The notes beneath the pieces were generated by a model that was not told the DNA's origin, did not search any database, and saw only the letters and a list, made by a program, of their open reading frames with translations. From Pannonibacter indicus (GTDB taxonomy: Bacteria; Pseudomonadota; Alphaproteobacteria; Rhizobiales; Stappiaceae), in assembly GCF_001418225.1 (NCBI RefSeq), contig NZ_LIPT01000002.1, positions 310,001 through 374,000 on the forward strand: a DNA stretch of 64,000 nucleotides, written 5' to 3'. This document shows, one piece after another, positions 54,694 to 63,411 of the stretch; the stretch's first letter is position 1, and the number at the start of each line of letters is the position of its first letter. A program made the position numbers and the translations under genes.

Positions 54694-56640
54694 TCAGAGG
54701 CTGACGCTCTCAAGCCAGACCTGGAACATCAGAACGCTCCAGAGCTGGTGCGACCAGTCCCGGCGCCCCGAGAGATGCTCCCGCCATGTCCGGCGGACAA
54801 TCCCTGCGTCGAGATAGCCTTCGCTCTCAAGCCGCTCCTCTTTCAGCAGGGCCTCGGCCCAGTCCCGCAAGGGGCCACGCAGCCAGTTGTCCACCGGAAC
54901 GGCAAAGCCCATCTTGGGCCGTTCCACCAGGGCCGGCGGCACGTGCCGGTCAAGAACGCGCCGCAGCAGCCATTTGCCTTCGCCATTGCGGATCTTGCGG
55001 TGGAGCGGCTGGCGCCAGGCAAATTCCACCACTTCATGATCCAGCAGCGGCACCCGCGTTTCCAGCGAGTTCGCCATGGCAGCGCGGTCCACCTTGGCCA
55101 GAATGTCATCGGGCAGATAACCGGTCTGGTCGAAGAGCATCATCTGTTCAGGCAGGCTGCCGCCGCCCGCCTGCAAGCCTCCGGCGGAGGTGAGCGCTGG
55201 TTCAGTGCCGCCCCTGACCAGAGCCTGCGGCTCCTGCCAGCGGGAGATAAGCCGCCGGTAGAGATCTTCCGGGTTCCGCGCTCCGGCAAGGCCCGCGAGC
55301 TTGTGAATCTTTGCGCCCGGAGCGGATTGCCGCAGCCCCCGTGGCAGCAGGGGGGAGGCAAGGGAGAAGAGCCTGTCCCAGCCATGCGGCGGCACCCCCT
55401 GCAGCGCCGCTCCACCTGCCGCCCGCAGCCCGGCCGGCATGCCGCCAAGCCTGCGCCAGAGGCTGACGCCCCAGGTGTAGCGGTTATAGCCGCCGAAAAG
55501 CTCGTCTCCCGCATCACCCGACAGGCTGACCGTCACGCGGCGGCGGGCCAGCGCCGAGACCAGAAACACCGGGATCTGAGATACATCGGCGAAGGGCTCG
55601 TCATAGATCTGCGGCAGGCGCGGGATCACCTCCATCGCCTCGCGGGCATTGACATAAAGCTCAGTGTGATCGCAGCCCAGATGCTGCGCCACGGCCTTCG
55701 CATGCACGGCCTCATCATATCCGGCTTCATGAAAGCCGATGGTGAAGGTCTTCACGGGCCGGGTGGAGTGGGCCTGCATCAGGGCGGTGATGGTGGTGGA
55801 ATCGATGCCGCCGGAGAGGAAAGCACCCAGGGGCACATCGGCCACCATCTGCCTGGCAACCGCCTGAGACAAAAGCCGCTCGAGCGTCGCGATGGCCTCC
55901 TCATCGCTCATGCCGCTGTCCTGCGGCTGGGCTGCGGCGGCCTGCGCGCTCCAGTAGGTCTCCGCCTGCGGCGGTGTGCCGGGTGCTGCGTCCTGCGCCA
56001 GCACCGCGAATGTGCCCGGCATCAGCTTGAAGATGCCCTGATGGATCGTGTGGGGCGCAGGCACATAGCCGAGCCGCATGAACTGCGTCAGCGCGTTCCG
56101 GTCTACCGGCGCCTGAAAGTCCTGATGGGCCCTAAGAGCCTTGAGCTCCGAGCCGAAGAGAAAGCTACGGCCCTGCCAGCCGTAATAAAGCGGCTTTTCG
56201 CCCAGCCGGTCGCGGCCCAGAGTCAGCATCCGGGCCTGCCGGTCCCAGAGGGCAAAGGCGAACATGCCGGTAGACTGTTCCAGTGCCGCACGTACACCCC
56301 AGGCAGCGAGGGCCGCGAGAAGGGTCTCCGTATCTGAATGCCCGCGCCATTGCGGTGCCGTGCCTGCACGGTCCAGGCTCTCGCGCAGATCCTGATGATT
56401 GTAGATCTCGCCATTGAAAACGATGACGAAGCGGCCGCAGGCGGAGAACATCGGCTGATGCCCGGCAGCCGACAAATCGATGATGGACAGGCGCGCCTGC
56501 GCCAGAGCGATGCCGTCATCCGACCAGACACCATTGTCATCCGGGCCGCGATGGCGCAGGCAGCCGATCATGGACTGGGCGGCCGCCCGGGAGGCATCGC
56601 CTCCCGCTGTCAAGTTCATCAGTCCCGCAATGCCGCACAT
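54694..56640 (-). CDS. asnB: Glutamine-hydrolysing asparagine synthetase-like protein
   Basis: About 648 residues. Starting at ATG 56640 gives MCGIAGLMNL, whose Cys2 is the class II amidotransferase nucleophile. The N-terminal glutaminase (GCLRHRGPDDNG, FNGEIYNH) is followed by the ATP-pyrophosphatase synthetase (FLSGGIDSTTI, SLSGDAGDELFGGYNRY). Such AsnB-like proteins are common at the edge of polysaccharide loci, where they may amidate sugars or precursors in place of making free asparagine. The frame runs to 56661 without a better start. Confidence 0.9.
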   Translation of the reverse strand: MCGIAGLMNLTAGGDASRAAAQSMIGCLRHRGPDDNGVWSDDGIALAQARLSIIDLSAAGHQPMFSACGRFVIVFNGEIYNHQDLRESLDRAGTAPQWRGHSDTETLLAALAAWGVRAALEQSTGMFAFALWDRQARMLTLGRDRLGEKPLYYGWQGRSFLFGSELKALRAHQDFQAPVDRNALTQFMRLGYVPAPHTIHQGIFKLMPGTFAVLAQDAAPGTPPQAETYWSAQAAAAQPQDSGMSDEEAIATLERLLSQAVARQMVADVPLGAFLSGGIDSTTITALMQAHSTRPVKTFTIGFHEAGYDEAVHAKAVAQHLGCDHTELYVNAREAMEVIPRLPQIYDEPFADVSQIPVFLVSALARRRVTVSLSGDAGDELFGGYNRYTWGVSLWRRLGGMPAGLRAAGGAALQGVPPHGWDRLFSLASPLLPRGLRQSAPGAKIHKLAGLAGARNPEDLYRRLISRWQEPQALVRGGTEPALTSAGGLQAGGGSLPEQMMLFDQTGYLPDDILAKVDRAAMANSLETRVPLLDHEVVEFAWRQPLHRKIRNGEGKWLLRRVLDRHVPPALVERPKMGFAVPVDNWLRGPLRDWAEALLKEERLESEGYLDAGIVRRTWREHLSGRRDWSHQLWSVLMFQVWLESVSL

Positions 56641-56899
56641 GCCTGTGATCCATCCTGCCACTTTCTGCTTTTCCTACAACGGCTGCGGCCTTTGTCAAAG
56701 GAGCAATGGGGAGCCGGAACAGGTGGCCAGACAGGCCTGTTCAGCAGTTGTGCCACGGCAGCAATACATGAACATGGAAAAAGCGGGCATCTTCCTTGTT
56801 GTCGTTGTGGCCATGCATCGTGTAAACGACTGCAGGTTTCCTGAGCAGATATGAGACGCGCCGCCCCGGTGGCAGGCGCCCGGAACAACGGATCGAACC

Positions 56900-57967
56900 T
56901 TGCAGAAAAAAGCACTCATCACTGGCGTGACCGGACAGGACGGCGCCTATCTCGCCGAACTTCTCCTCTCCAAGGGCTATTCCGTCTGGGGTGTGAAGCG
57001 CCGGTCATCCTCGTTCAATACGGGACGTATCGACCATCTCTACAAGGATGTGCATGAGTCCGAGACGCAGTTCCGCCTTGTCTATGGCGACATGACGGAT
57101 TCGACCAACCTCATCCGCATCATTCAGGAAATCCAGCCGGATGAGATCTACAACCTCGCCGCCCAGAGCCATGTGCAGGTCAGTTTCGAAACGCCGGAAT
57201 ACACCGCCAACGCGGATGCCATCGGCACGCTGCGCATTCTCGAAGCAATCCGCCTGCTGAAGCTGGAGGGCAAGACCCGCTTCTATCAGGCCTCGACCTC
57301 CGAGCTCTATGGCAAGGTGCAGGAGACGCCGCAGAAGGAAACCACCCCCTTCTATCCGCGCAGCCCCTATGCCGCCGCCAAGCTCTATGCCTACTGGATC
57401 ACGGTGAACTACCGCGAGGCCTATGGCATGCACGCCTCGAACGGCATCCTGTTCAACCACGAAAGCCCGATCCGCGGCGAGACCTTCGTGACCCGCAAGA
57501 TCACCCGCGCTGTGGCCGCGATCGAACTGGGCCAGCAGAAGAGCCTCTATCTCGGCAACCTCGACGCCAAGCGAGACTGGGGCCATGCCCGCGATTACGT
57601 CGAAGGCATGTGGCGGATCATGCAGCAGGACGAGCCGGACGATTACGTTCTGGCGACGGGCGAGACCCATTCCGTGCGTGAATTCGTGGAACTGGCCTTT
57701 GGCGAGCTCGGCCGCACCATCGTCTGGAAGGGCGAAGGCGTGAACGAGGTCGGCCTCGACAGCAAGACCGGCGCCGAGCTGGTGAAGATCGACCCGCGCT
57801 ATTTCCGCCCGACCGAGGTGGATCTGCTGCTGGGTGATCCCTCCAAGGCGAAGGCAAAGCTTGGCTGGCAGCATACGACGCCGTTCCATGACCTTGTGAA
57901 GGAAATGGTGGCGAGCGATCTCGAAGAGGCCCGCCGCACTGCGGGAAGCCAGCCGGCCGGGATCTGA
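56900..57967 (+). CDS. gmd: GDP-mannose 4,6-dehydratase
   Basis: A 355-residue short-chain dehydrogenase making GDP-4-keto-6-deoxy-D-mannose from GDP-mannose. Landmarks: [57 protein letters not shown] (YxxxK) and [17 protein letters not shown]. The start is TTG at 56900. It is the first enzyme of the presumed colitose/fucose branch; GDP-mannose itself must come from manB/manC outside the window. Confidence 0.96.
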   Translation: MQKKALITGVTGQDGAYLAELLLSKGYSVWGVKRRSSSFNTGRIDHLYKDVHESETQFRLVYGDMTDSTNLIRIIQEIQPDEIYNLAAQSHVQVSFETPEYTANADAIGTLRILEAIRLLKLEGKTRFYQASTSELYGKVQETPQKETTPFYPRSPYAAAKLYAYWITVNYREAYGMHASNGILFNHESPIRGETFVTRKITRAVAAIELGQQKSLYLGNLDAKRDWGHARDYVEGMWRIMQQDEPDDYVLATGETHSVREFVELAFGELGRTIVWKGEGVNEVGLDSKTGAELVKIDPRYFRPTEVDLLLGDPSKAKAKLGWQHTTPFHDLVKEMVASDLEEARRTAGSQPAGI

Positions 57968-57970
57968 CAC

Positions 57971-58915
57971 ATGGCGCGGATCTTCGTCACCGGCGCATCG
58001 GGCATGGTCGGGCGCAACCTGCTGGACCGTCTTGAAGGGACGGGCCACGAGGTGCTCGCTCCATCAAGTGCCAGCGTGAACCTGCTGGACCATGCCGCCG
58101 TTCTTGAATGGCTGCGGGCGAACGGGCCGGATGTGATCGTCCACTGCGCCGGCCATGTGGGCGGCATCCAGGCCAATATCCGCGAGCCCGTGGCCTTCCT
58201 GACCCGCAATCTGGCGATGGGGCAGAATCTGCTCCTGGCCGCCCGTGAGGCCGGAGTGCAGACGGTGCTGAACCTTGGCAGCTCCTGCATGTATCCGCGC
58301 AACAGCCCCGATGCCCTGCGCGAGGAAGATGTGCTGAGCGGCACGCTGGAGCCGACCAACGAGGGCTATGCGCTGGCCAAATGCGTCACGGCCCGTTTGT
58401 GCAGCTACATGCGCAAGGAAGATCCGGCGCTGCAGTACAAGACGCTGATCCCTTGCAACCTTTATGGCCGTTACGACAAGTTCGACCCGAAGGTCTCGCA
58501 TCTTGTGCCGGCGGTGATCCGCAAGCTGCACGTGGCGCGGATGACGGGTCAGCGTGAGGTGGAAATCTGGGGTGACGGGACGGCGCGCCGCGAGTTCATG
58601 TTCGCAGGCGATCTGGCCGAAGCCATCCTGTTCTGCCTTGACCGGGTGGAGGCCCTGCCCGGCGACCTGAACATCGGCATCGGCACAGACCTGTCCGTGC
58701 GCGACTATTATGAAGCCGCTGCCGATGTGATCGGCTATGATGGCAGCTTCGTCTTTGACACATCCCGGCCTGTGGGGATGATGCGCAAGCTGCTGGATGT
58801 TTCCCGCCAGCGGGATCTTGGCTGGGCCCCGCGCACGGAGCTGCGCGAGGGCATCCGCCAGACCTATGAGTATTTCCTGAAACTGGATGACGCAAATGAC
58901 CTATCCGCTGGCTAA
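57971..58915 (+). CDS. GDP-sugar epimerase/reductase (ColC/Fcl-like)
   Basis: A 314-residue extended SDR with IFVTGASGMVGRNLL, HCAGHVGGIQANI, NLGSSCMYPR and EGYALAKCV (YxxxK). It resembles GDP-L-fucose synthase, which epimerises C3/C5 and reduces C4. Next to a ColD-like dehydratase it may act as ColC, a C5-epimerase/C4-reductase giving GDP-L-colitose. Fcl and ColC cannot be told apart by eye. Spacing is 3 bases to gmd and it overlaps the next gene by 29 bases. Confidence 0.88.
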   Translation: MARIFVTGASGMVGRNLLDRLEGTGHEVLAPSSASVNLLDHAAVLEWLRANGPDVIVHCAGHVGGIQANIREPVAFLTRNLAMGQNLLLAAREAGVQTVLNLGSSCMYPRNSPDALREEDVLSGTLEPTNEGYALAKCVTARLCSYMRKEDPALQYKTLIPCNLYGRYDKFDPKVSHLVPAVIRKLHVARMTGQREVEIWGDGTARREFMFAGDLAEAILFCLDRVEALPGDLNIGIGTDLSVRDYYEAAADVIGYDGSFVFDTSRPVGMMRKLLDVSRQRDLGWAPRTELREGIRQTYEYFLKLDDANDLSAG

Positions 58916-60083
58916 TTCGAGCTGGGATGAAGAGGAATACGCCGCGATCCGCAGCGTGACGGAATCGGGCATGTTCTCGATGGGCCCGCGCGTGGCCGAG
59001 TTCGAGCAGGCCTTTGCGGACTGGTGCGGCAGCAAATACTGCGTCATGGTCAATTCCGGCTCCTCCGCCAACCTGGTGATGGTGGGCGCGCTGCGTTACC
59101 GCAAGGATGCCCCGCTGCTGCCGGGTGCGGAAGTCATCGTGCCAGCCGTATCCTGGAGCACGACCTATTATCCGCTCTACCAGTACGGCCTGAAGCTGCG
59201 CTTCGTGGATGTGGACATCAACACGCTGAACTATGACCTTGATCAGCTGGCACGGGCAATCACCCCGGCGACGCGGGCGATCATGGTGGTGAACCTTCTG
59301 GGTAATCCCAACGATTTTGCCCGCATCCGCCAGATCATCGGTGACCGGCAGATCGACATCATCGAGGACAACTGCGAGTCGATGGGCGCCACCTTCGAGG
59401 GCCGTCAGGCGGGCACGCATGGCATCATGGGCACGTTCAGCGCCTTCTTCAGCCATCACATTTCCACCATGGAAGGCGGTATGGTGGTGACGGATGACGA
59501 GGAGCTGTACCACATCCTGCTGGCGCTGCGCGCCCATGGCTGGACGCGGAACCTGCCGAAGTTCAACAAGATCACCACGCCGAAGAGCGATGACGCCTTC
59601 ACGGAATCCTTCCGTTTCGTGCTGCCGGGCTACAACCTGCGTCCGCTGGAAATGAGCGGTGCCATCGGTCTTGCACAGTTGCGCAAGCTGCCGAACCTTG
59701 TCGCCGAGCGCCGCAAGAATGCCGAAGGCTTCAAGGCTGTTCTGGCGGACTTCCCCTTCCTGCGCACGCAGCAGGAAATCGGCGAAAGCAGCTGGTTCGG
59801 ATTCTCCATGCTGGTGGGACCGGATGCGCCCGTCAGCCGCAAAGACCTGATCGCCGCCTTCAACCGTCACAAGATCGATGTACGGCCGATCGTGGCGGGC
59901 AACTTCGCCAAGAACGAGGTCCTGCGCTGGTTCGACTACTCCATCAGCGGCAACCTGCCGAATGCGGAGATCATCGACAGCTCGGGCCTGTTCATCGGCA
60001 ACCATCATTATCCGCTCGATCAGGAATTCGCGCTGCTGCGGCAGGCGCTTGACGATGCAGTGGCAACGGCGGCCAATAACTGA
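58887..60083 (+). CDS. colD: ColD-like GDP-4-keto-6-deoxymannose 3-dehydratase
   Basis: A 398-residue protein of the DegT/DnrJ/EryC1/StrS fold. The residue that normally forms the PLP Schiff base is His: FFSHHISTMEGG has H190 where aminotransferases have Lys. The same Lys-to-His change defines ColD (His188) and converts the enzyme from transaminase to C3 dehydratase. The GDP-4-keto-6-deoxymannose supplied by Gmd fits as substrate. DIIEDNCESMGA provides the PLP aspartate. The start ATG at 58887 lies inside the previous gene; ATG 58896 is an alternative. Confidence 0.88.
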   Translation: MTQMTYPLANSSWDEEEYAAIRSVTESGMFSMGPRVAEFEQAFADWCGSKYCVMVNSGSSANLVMVGALRYRKDAPLLPGAEVIVPAVSWSTTYYPLYQYGLKLRFVDVDINTLNYDLDQLARAITPATRAIMVVNLLGNPNDFARIRQIIGDRQIDIIEDNCESMGATFEGRQAGTHGIMGTFSAFFSHHISTMEGGMVVTDDEELYHILLALRAHGWTRNLPKFNKITTPKSDDAFTESFRFVLPGYNLRPLEMSGAIGLAQLRKLPNLVAERRKNAEGFKAVLADFPFLRTQQEIGESSWFGFSMLVGPDAPVSRKDLIAAFNRHKIDVRPIVAGNFAKNEVLRWFDYSISGNLPNAEIIDSSGLFIGNHHYPLDQEFALLRQALDDAVATAANN

Positions 60084-60112
60084 GGCAAGGCCCAGAAACC
60101 GGAAGCGAACCG

Positions 60113-60961
60113 ATGCCCGACACGCCTGCAGATCACGGCGCGACCCGCGTCGTGATCCGTCCACGGACTCGCCACACGATTGCCGACAGCATCCATGATG
60201 TCTGGTCGAACCGGGATATTGCCTGGACGCTGGCCTTGCGCGAAATCCAGATCCGCTACAAACAGTCGGTCGTCGGCGTGGCCTGGGCAGTGATGCAGCC
60301 GCTGGTGACGACGGTGATCTTCACGCTCATTTTCGGCTTTCTGGCGAAGATCCCGGCCGATGGCGTGCCTTATCCGGTATTTGTTCTGTCCGGGCTGCTG
60401 TTCTGGCAGTATTTCAGCAAGGTGGTGGTGGAATCCTCCGGCTCGCTGGTCAAGAATGAGGGCATCATCACCAAGGTGTTCTTTCCCCGGCTGATCCTGC
60501 CGCTGGTGCCGGCGCTCTCTGCCGCGGTGGAGCTGGGCATCTCGCTGGCCATCCTGCTGGTGCTGATGCTGATCTATGGCGTCATGCCCACGCCTTACGT
60601 GCTGCTGCTGCCCGTGCTGCTGCTGTTTGGCGGGCTGCTGGGCTATGGCATCGGGCTGATGCTGTCGCCCATCAATGCCATCTACCGGGACATCAGCATC
60701 GCTCTGCCGTTCTTCGTGCAGATCGGCATGTATGTGACGCCGGTGATCTATCCGGTCAGTTTCGTGCCACAGAACTGGCAGTGGCTGTTCCTGTTCAATC
60801 CCGTTGCAACGCTGCTGGACACGGCCCGCGCGGTGCTGCTGGGCAGCCCGTTCCCGTCCCTCTCGGCCTATGGCATCCTGCTGGTCTGGACCGCCCTCAT
60901 CTTCACCCTCGGCTTCCGGACCTTCCGCAAGCTTGAGCCGGCCATTGTTGACAGGATCTGA
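60113..60961 (+). CDS. wzm: ABC-2 polysaccharide exporter permease (Wzm)
   Basis: A 282-residue permease with six membrane segments. The N-terminal amphipathic region (TLALREIQIRYKQSVVGVAWAVMQPL) is written here as two motifs, LALREIQIRYKQS and GVAWAVMQPL. Its C-terminus contains NWQWLFLFNPVATLLDTARA. Together with Wzt it exports undecaprenyl-linked O-polysaccharide or capsule across the inner membrane. It is 3 bases from wzt. Confidence 0.93.
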   Translation: MPDTPADHGATRVVIRPRTRHTIADSIHDVWSNRDIAWTLALREIQIRYKQSVVGVAWAVMQPLVTTVIFTLIFGFLAKIPADGVPYPVFVLSGLLFWQYFSKVVVESSGSLVKNEGIITKVFFPRLILPLVPALSAAVELGISLAILLVLMLIYGVMPTPYVLLLPVLLLFGGLLGYGIGLMLSPINAIYRDISIALPFFVQIGMYVTPVIYPVSFVPQNWQWLFLFNPVATLLDTARAVLLGSPFPSLSAYGILLVWTALIFTLGFRTFRKLEPAIVDRI

Positions 60962-60964
60962 CGC

Positions 60965-62227
60965 ATGGCGCCCATCATCAGTGTCAACGGCATCGGCAAG
61001 AAATACAGGCTGAACGGATCAGGCCCCGCGCATGACACCCTGCGCGACCTTCTGGCCTCGCTTGTCTCCCGCAAGCGCCCGGAACCGGCAGCAGACACCG
61101 CCAGCGCGCGCGAGTTCTGGGCGCTGAAGGATGTCAGCTTCGACGTGAACGAGGGCGAAGTCGTCGGCATCGTCGGGCGCAACGGCGCGGGCAAGAGCAC
61201 GCTGCTGAAGATCCTCTCCCGCATCACCACGCCGACCACCGGAGAGGCCATCCTCAATGGCCGGGTGGGCTCGCTGCTGGAAGTGGGCACGGGCTTCCAC
61301 CCGGAGCTGACGGGCCGCGAGAACGTCTATTTCAACGGCACGATCCTTGGCCTCAGAAAGCACGAGATCAAGGCGCGCTTTGACGAGATCGTCGCCTTCT
61401 CCGGCATCGAGGCCTTCATCGACACGCCGATCAAGCGCTACTCCAGCGGCATGAAGATGCGCCTCGCCTTCTCGGTGGCCGCCCATCTGGAGCCGGAAAT
61501 CATGATCATCGACGAGGTGCTGGCCGTTGGTGACGTGGACTTCCAGAACAAGTGCCTCGGCAAGATGCGCGACGTCGCCAGCGCCGGCCGCACCGTGCTG
61601 TTCGTCTCGCACAACATGAGCGCCGTCCGGCAGCTGTGTTCGCGCATCGTCTGGCTGTCCGGCGGCAGCCTGCAGCTGGACACCCATGATGTGGATGCGG
61701 CCCTGGCAGCTTATGCAGCAACTCCTGCCGCGCTGCAGCCATGGCGGGCGGACCTTCCTTATGAAGAAGCAGACTTCATTCTGCATGACTTCTTCACTTT
61801 CGGTAAAAGCTACAAGGACAAGAAAGTCAGTTTCAGCGATGGAGAAGAAGTCGGCGTTCTGATCGACGTTGAAGTAAAAAACTATGACCGTTCTTTGAAT
61901 TTTGGCGTTCAGGTCAATGATGAGCTTGGGAATGACCTGTTTTTCTCTCTTTCGACGGATTCAGAATTTGATACGTGGCCGATCAAGTCTGCCGGAAGGT
62001 ATCAATTGACCGCCAGATTGCCTGCAAGAATATTCAATGCCGGCAATTACGATATTCGCTTCATTGCAAGCTATCATAACATCAAGTGGGTCTATGCCCC
62101 GGACAGTTCGCAGATATCAGACCGGATTTCCATCAGTCTCAATGATCTGGCATCCCCATACTGGCGCGCGTGGAGGCCCGGAATTATTGCACCTCAAATC
62201 CAATGGACAGCGGGAGACTGCAGCTGA
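60965..62227 (+). CDS. wzt: ABC exporter ATPase with C-terminal glycan-binding domain (Wzt)
   Basis: A 420-residue protein. The ATPase domain (about 1-250) has Walker A GRNGAGKST, signature YSSGMKMRLAFSVA and Walker B IMIIDEVLAVGD. The beta-rich C-terminal domain (about 265-410) is of the Wzt_C kind, which recognises the export signal of its own glycan. Base composition changes between the two: hand counts give 58% GC at 61501-61560 and 38% at 61861-61920. The stop overlaps the next start (TGATG). Confidence 0.94.
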   Translation: MAPIISVNGIGKKYRLNGSGPAHDTLRDLLASLVSRKRPEPAADTASAREFWALKDVSFDVNEGEVVGIVGRNGAGKSTLLKILSRITTPTTGEAILNGRVGSLLEVGTGFHPELTGRENVYFNGTILGLRKHEIKARFDEIVAFSGIEAFIDTPIKRYSSGMKMRLAFSVAAHLEPEIMIIDEVLAVGDVDFQNKCLGKMRDVASAGRTVLFVSHNMSAVRQLCSRIVWLSGGSLQLDTHDVDAALAAYAATPAALQPWRADLPYEEADFILHDFFTFGKSYKDKKVSFSDGEEVGVLIDVEVKNYDRSLNFGVQVNDELGNDLFFSLSTDSEFDTWPIKSAGRYQLTARLPARIFNAGNYDIRFIASYHNIKWVYAPDSSQISDRISISLNDLASPYWRAWRPGIIAPQIQWTAGDCS

Positions 62228-63075
62228 TGACTGATACGCCACTCATTTCCATCATTACACCGTGCTACAACAGGGTGGATTTCATCGACCGTTGCACCGG
62301 ATCCATTCCGGAGCATGTGCGCCCATGGGTAGAACACATCATTGTCGACGGCGGTTCTACGGACGGGACGGTTGAGAAGCTGAAGAACCAGCCTCACGCC
62401 AGATGGATGAGCGAACCGGACAAAGGCCTTTATGACGCCCTTAACAAAGGCATCCGGCTTGCCAAGGGACAGTATATTGGATTTCTGGCAACTGATGACT
62501 TTCTGGACGAGGCCTTCTTTGACGCGGTCAGGAGTCATCTGGGCGGTCAGTGCGATATCGAGGCCGTGTCCTTTGACATCCGGATACATGGCAGAGGCGA
62601 GACAATTTTCAAGAAGAGCTGTGCGCTTGACGAATTCTCGATGATCGACGGGAAGGTTCTCCTTTTTTCCATGTTGATCCGGCGCGAGATATTTCTTGGC
62701 ATTATGTTTGATGACAGTTTCAAGATCGCGGGTGATCTGGAAGCTGGCCTGCGCCTTGCAAAAAAGGCGAGCAAGAAATCGCATATAAATGCCGTCATGC
62801 TGAACTTCTGGAGGCATGAGGGCTCGCTGACAGGTCATTCAGGGACGGGACGCGACCGCGAATTTGATGAGGTTTTTCGTATTCTCAAGAAGGAATTCGT
62901 CCATTCTCTTGCAAAATCAAAGCTGTTCAATTTGATATGCTTAAGATTTCTTCAGATTGGCCGTTATTTTTATCATAGTGGAGGTTTCGCGAGATTTAAG
63001 GGTAGATATGACTTGCTTGCATTTTATTCAATTTGTCGCTGCTTGAGGGCAATGCGCATTATATCTGAGGCTTAG
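62227..63075 (+). CDS. Family 2 glycosyltransferase
   Basis: A 282-residue GT-A glycosyltransferase with SIITPCYNRVDFID, HIIVDGGSTDGT, SEPDKGLYDALNKG and a DxD-like LATDDF. It resembles WcaA-type transferases acting on lipid-linked sugars. ATG 62227 overlaps the wzt stop; upstream starts in the frame would run inside wzt. Donor and acceptor are unknown. It belongs to the low-GC segment. Confidence 0.88.
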   Translation: MTDTPLISIITPCYNRVDFIDRCTGSIPEHVRPWVEHIIVDGGSTDGTVEKLKNQPHARWMSEPDKGLYDALNKGIRLAKGQYIGFLATDDFLDEAFFDAVRSHLGGQCDIEAVSFDIRIHGRGETIFKKSCALDEFSMIDGKVLLFSMLIRREIFLGIMFDDSFKIAGDLEAGLRLAKKASKKSHINAVMLNFWRHEGSLTGHSGTGRDREFDEVFRILKKEFVHSLAKSKLFNLICLRFLQIGRYFYHSGGFARFKGRYDLLAFYSICRCLRAMRIISEA

Positions 63076-63136
63076 TATACTAATGGATGGTTGGATCATC
63101 ATCCCCTAGCGAAAGTAAACGTTCAAGAGCTCAAGC
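63076..63136. other. Intergenic AT-rich gap
   Basis: Start of a 336-base interval between glycosyltransferase genes. No promoter can be named; see the remnant that follows. Confidence 0.4.
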
Positions 63137-63307
63137 ATGATCTGTAAAGAAACCGTAGATATGATCATACCTGCATTCAACGCTGCTGCATCCTCGCAAA
63201 AACAGTCAGGTCCGCTGCAGCTAGCTGGCGAGTTGAGCGACTCGCCCTACTGGCTTGGCAGGCGGCCTGGTGGGATTGCACACGTTCTGGATTGGGCTGC
63301 GGTTTGA
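63137..63307 (+). pseudogene. Glycosyltransferase family 2 remnant
   Basis: An open frame of 56 codons begins MICKETVDMIIPAFNAA, the hallmark N-terminus of a family 2 glycosyltransferase. It then diverges into unrelated residues and stops. No continuation of the fold is visible in other frames before the next gene. It looks like the 5' end of a deleted or recombined gene. Confidence 0.45.
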
Positions 63308-63411
63308 GGCCGGAAAATGACGCATCGCGACAGACTGCGATTTTAAAAATACTGGGGTTGGTCTGTTAACGTCGTTTCTGGTCAAGTTTTATACGCAAAG
63401 GAGCGCATAAG

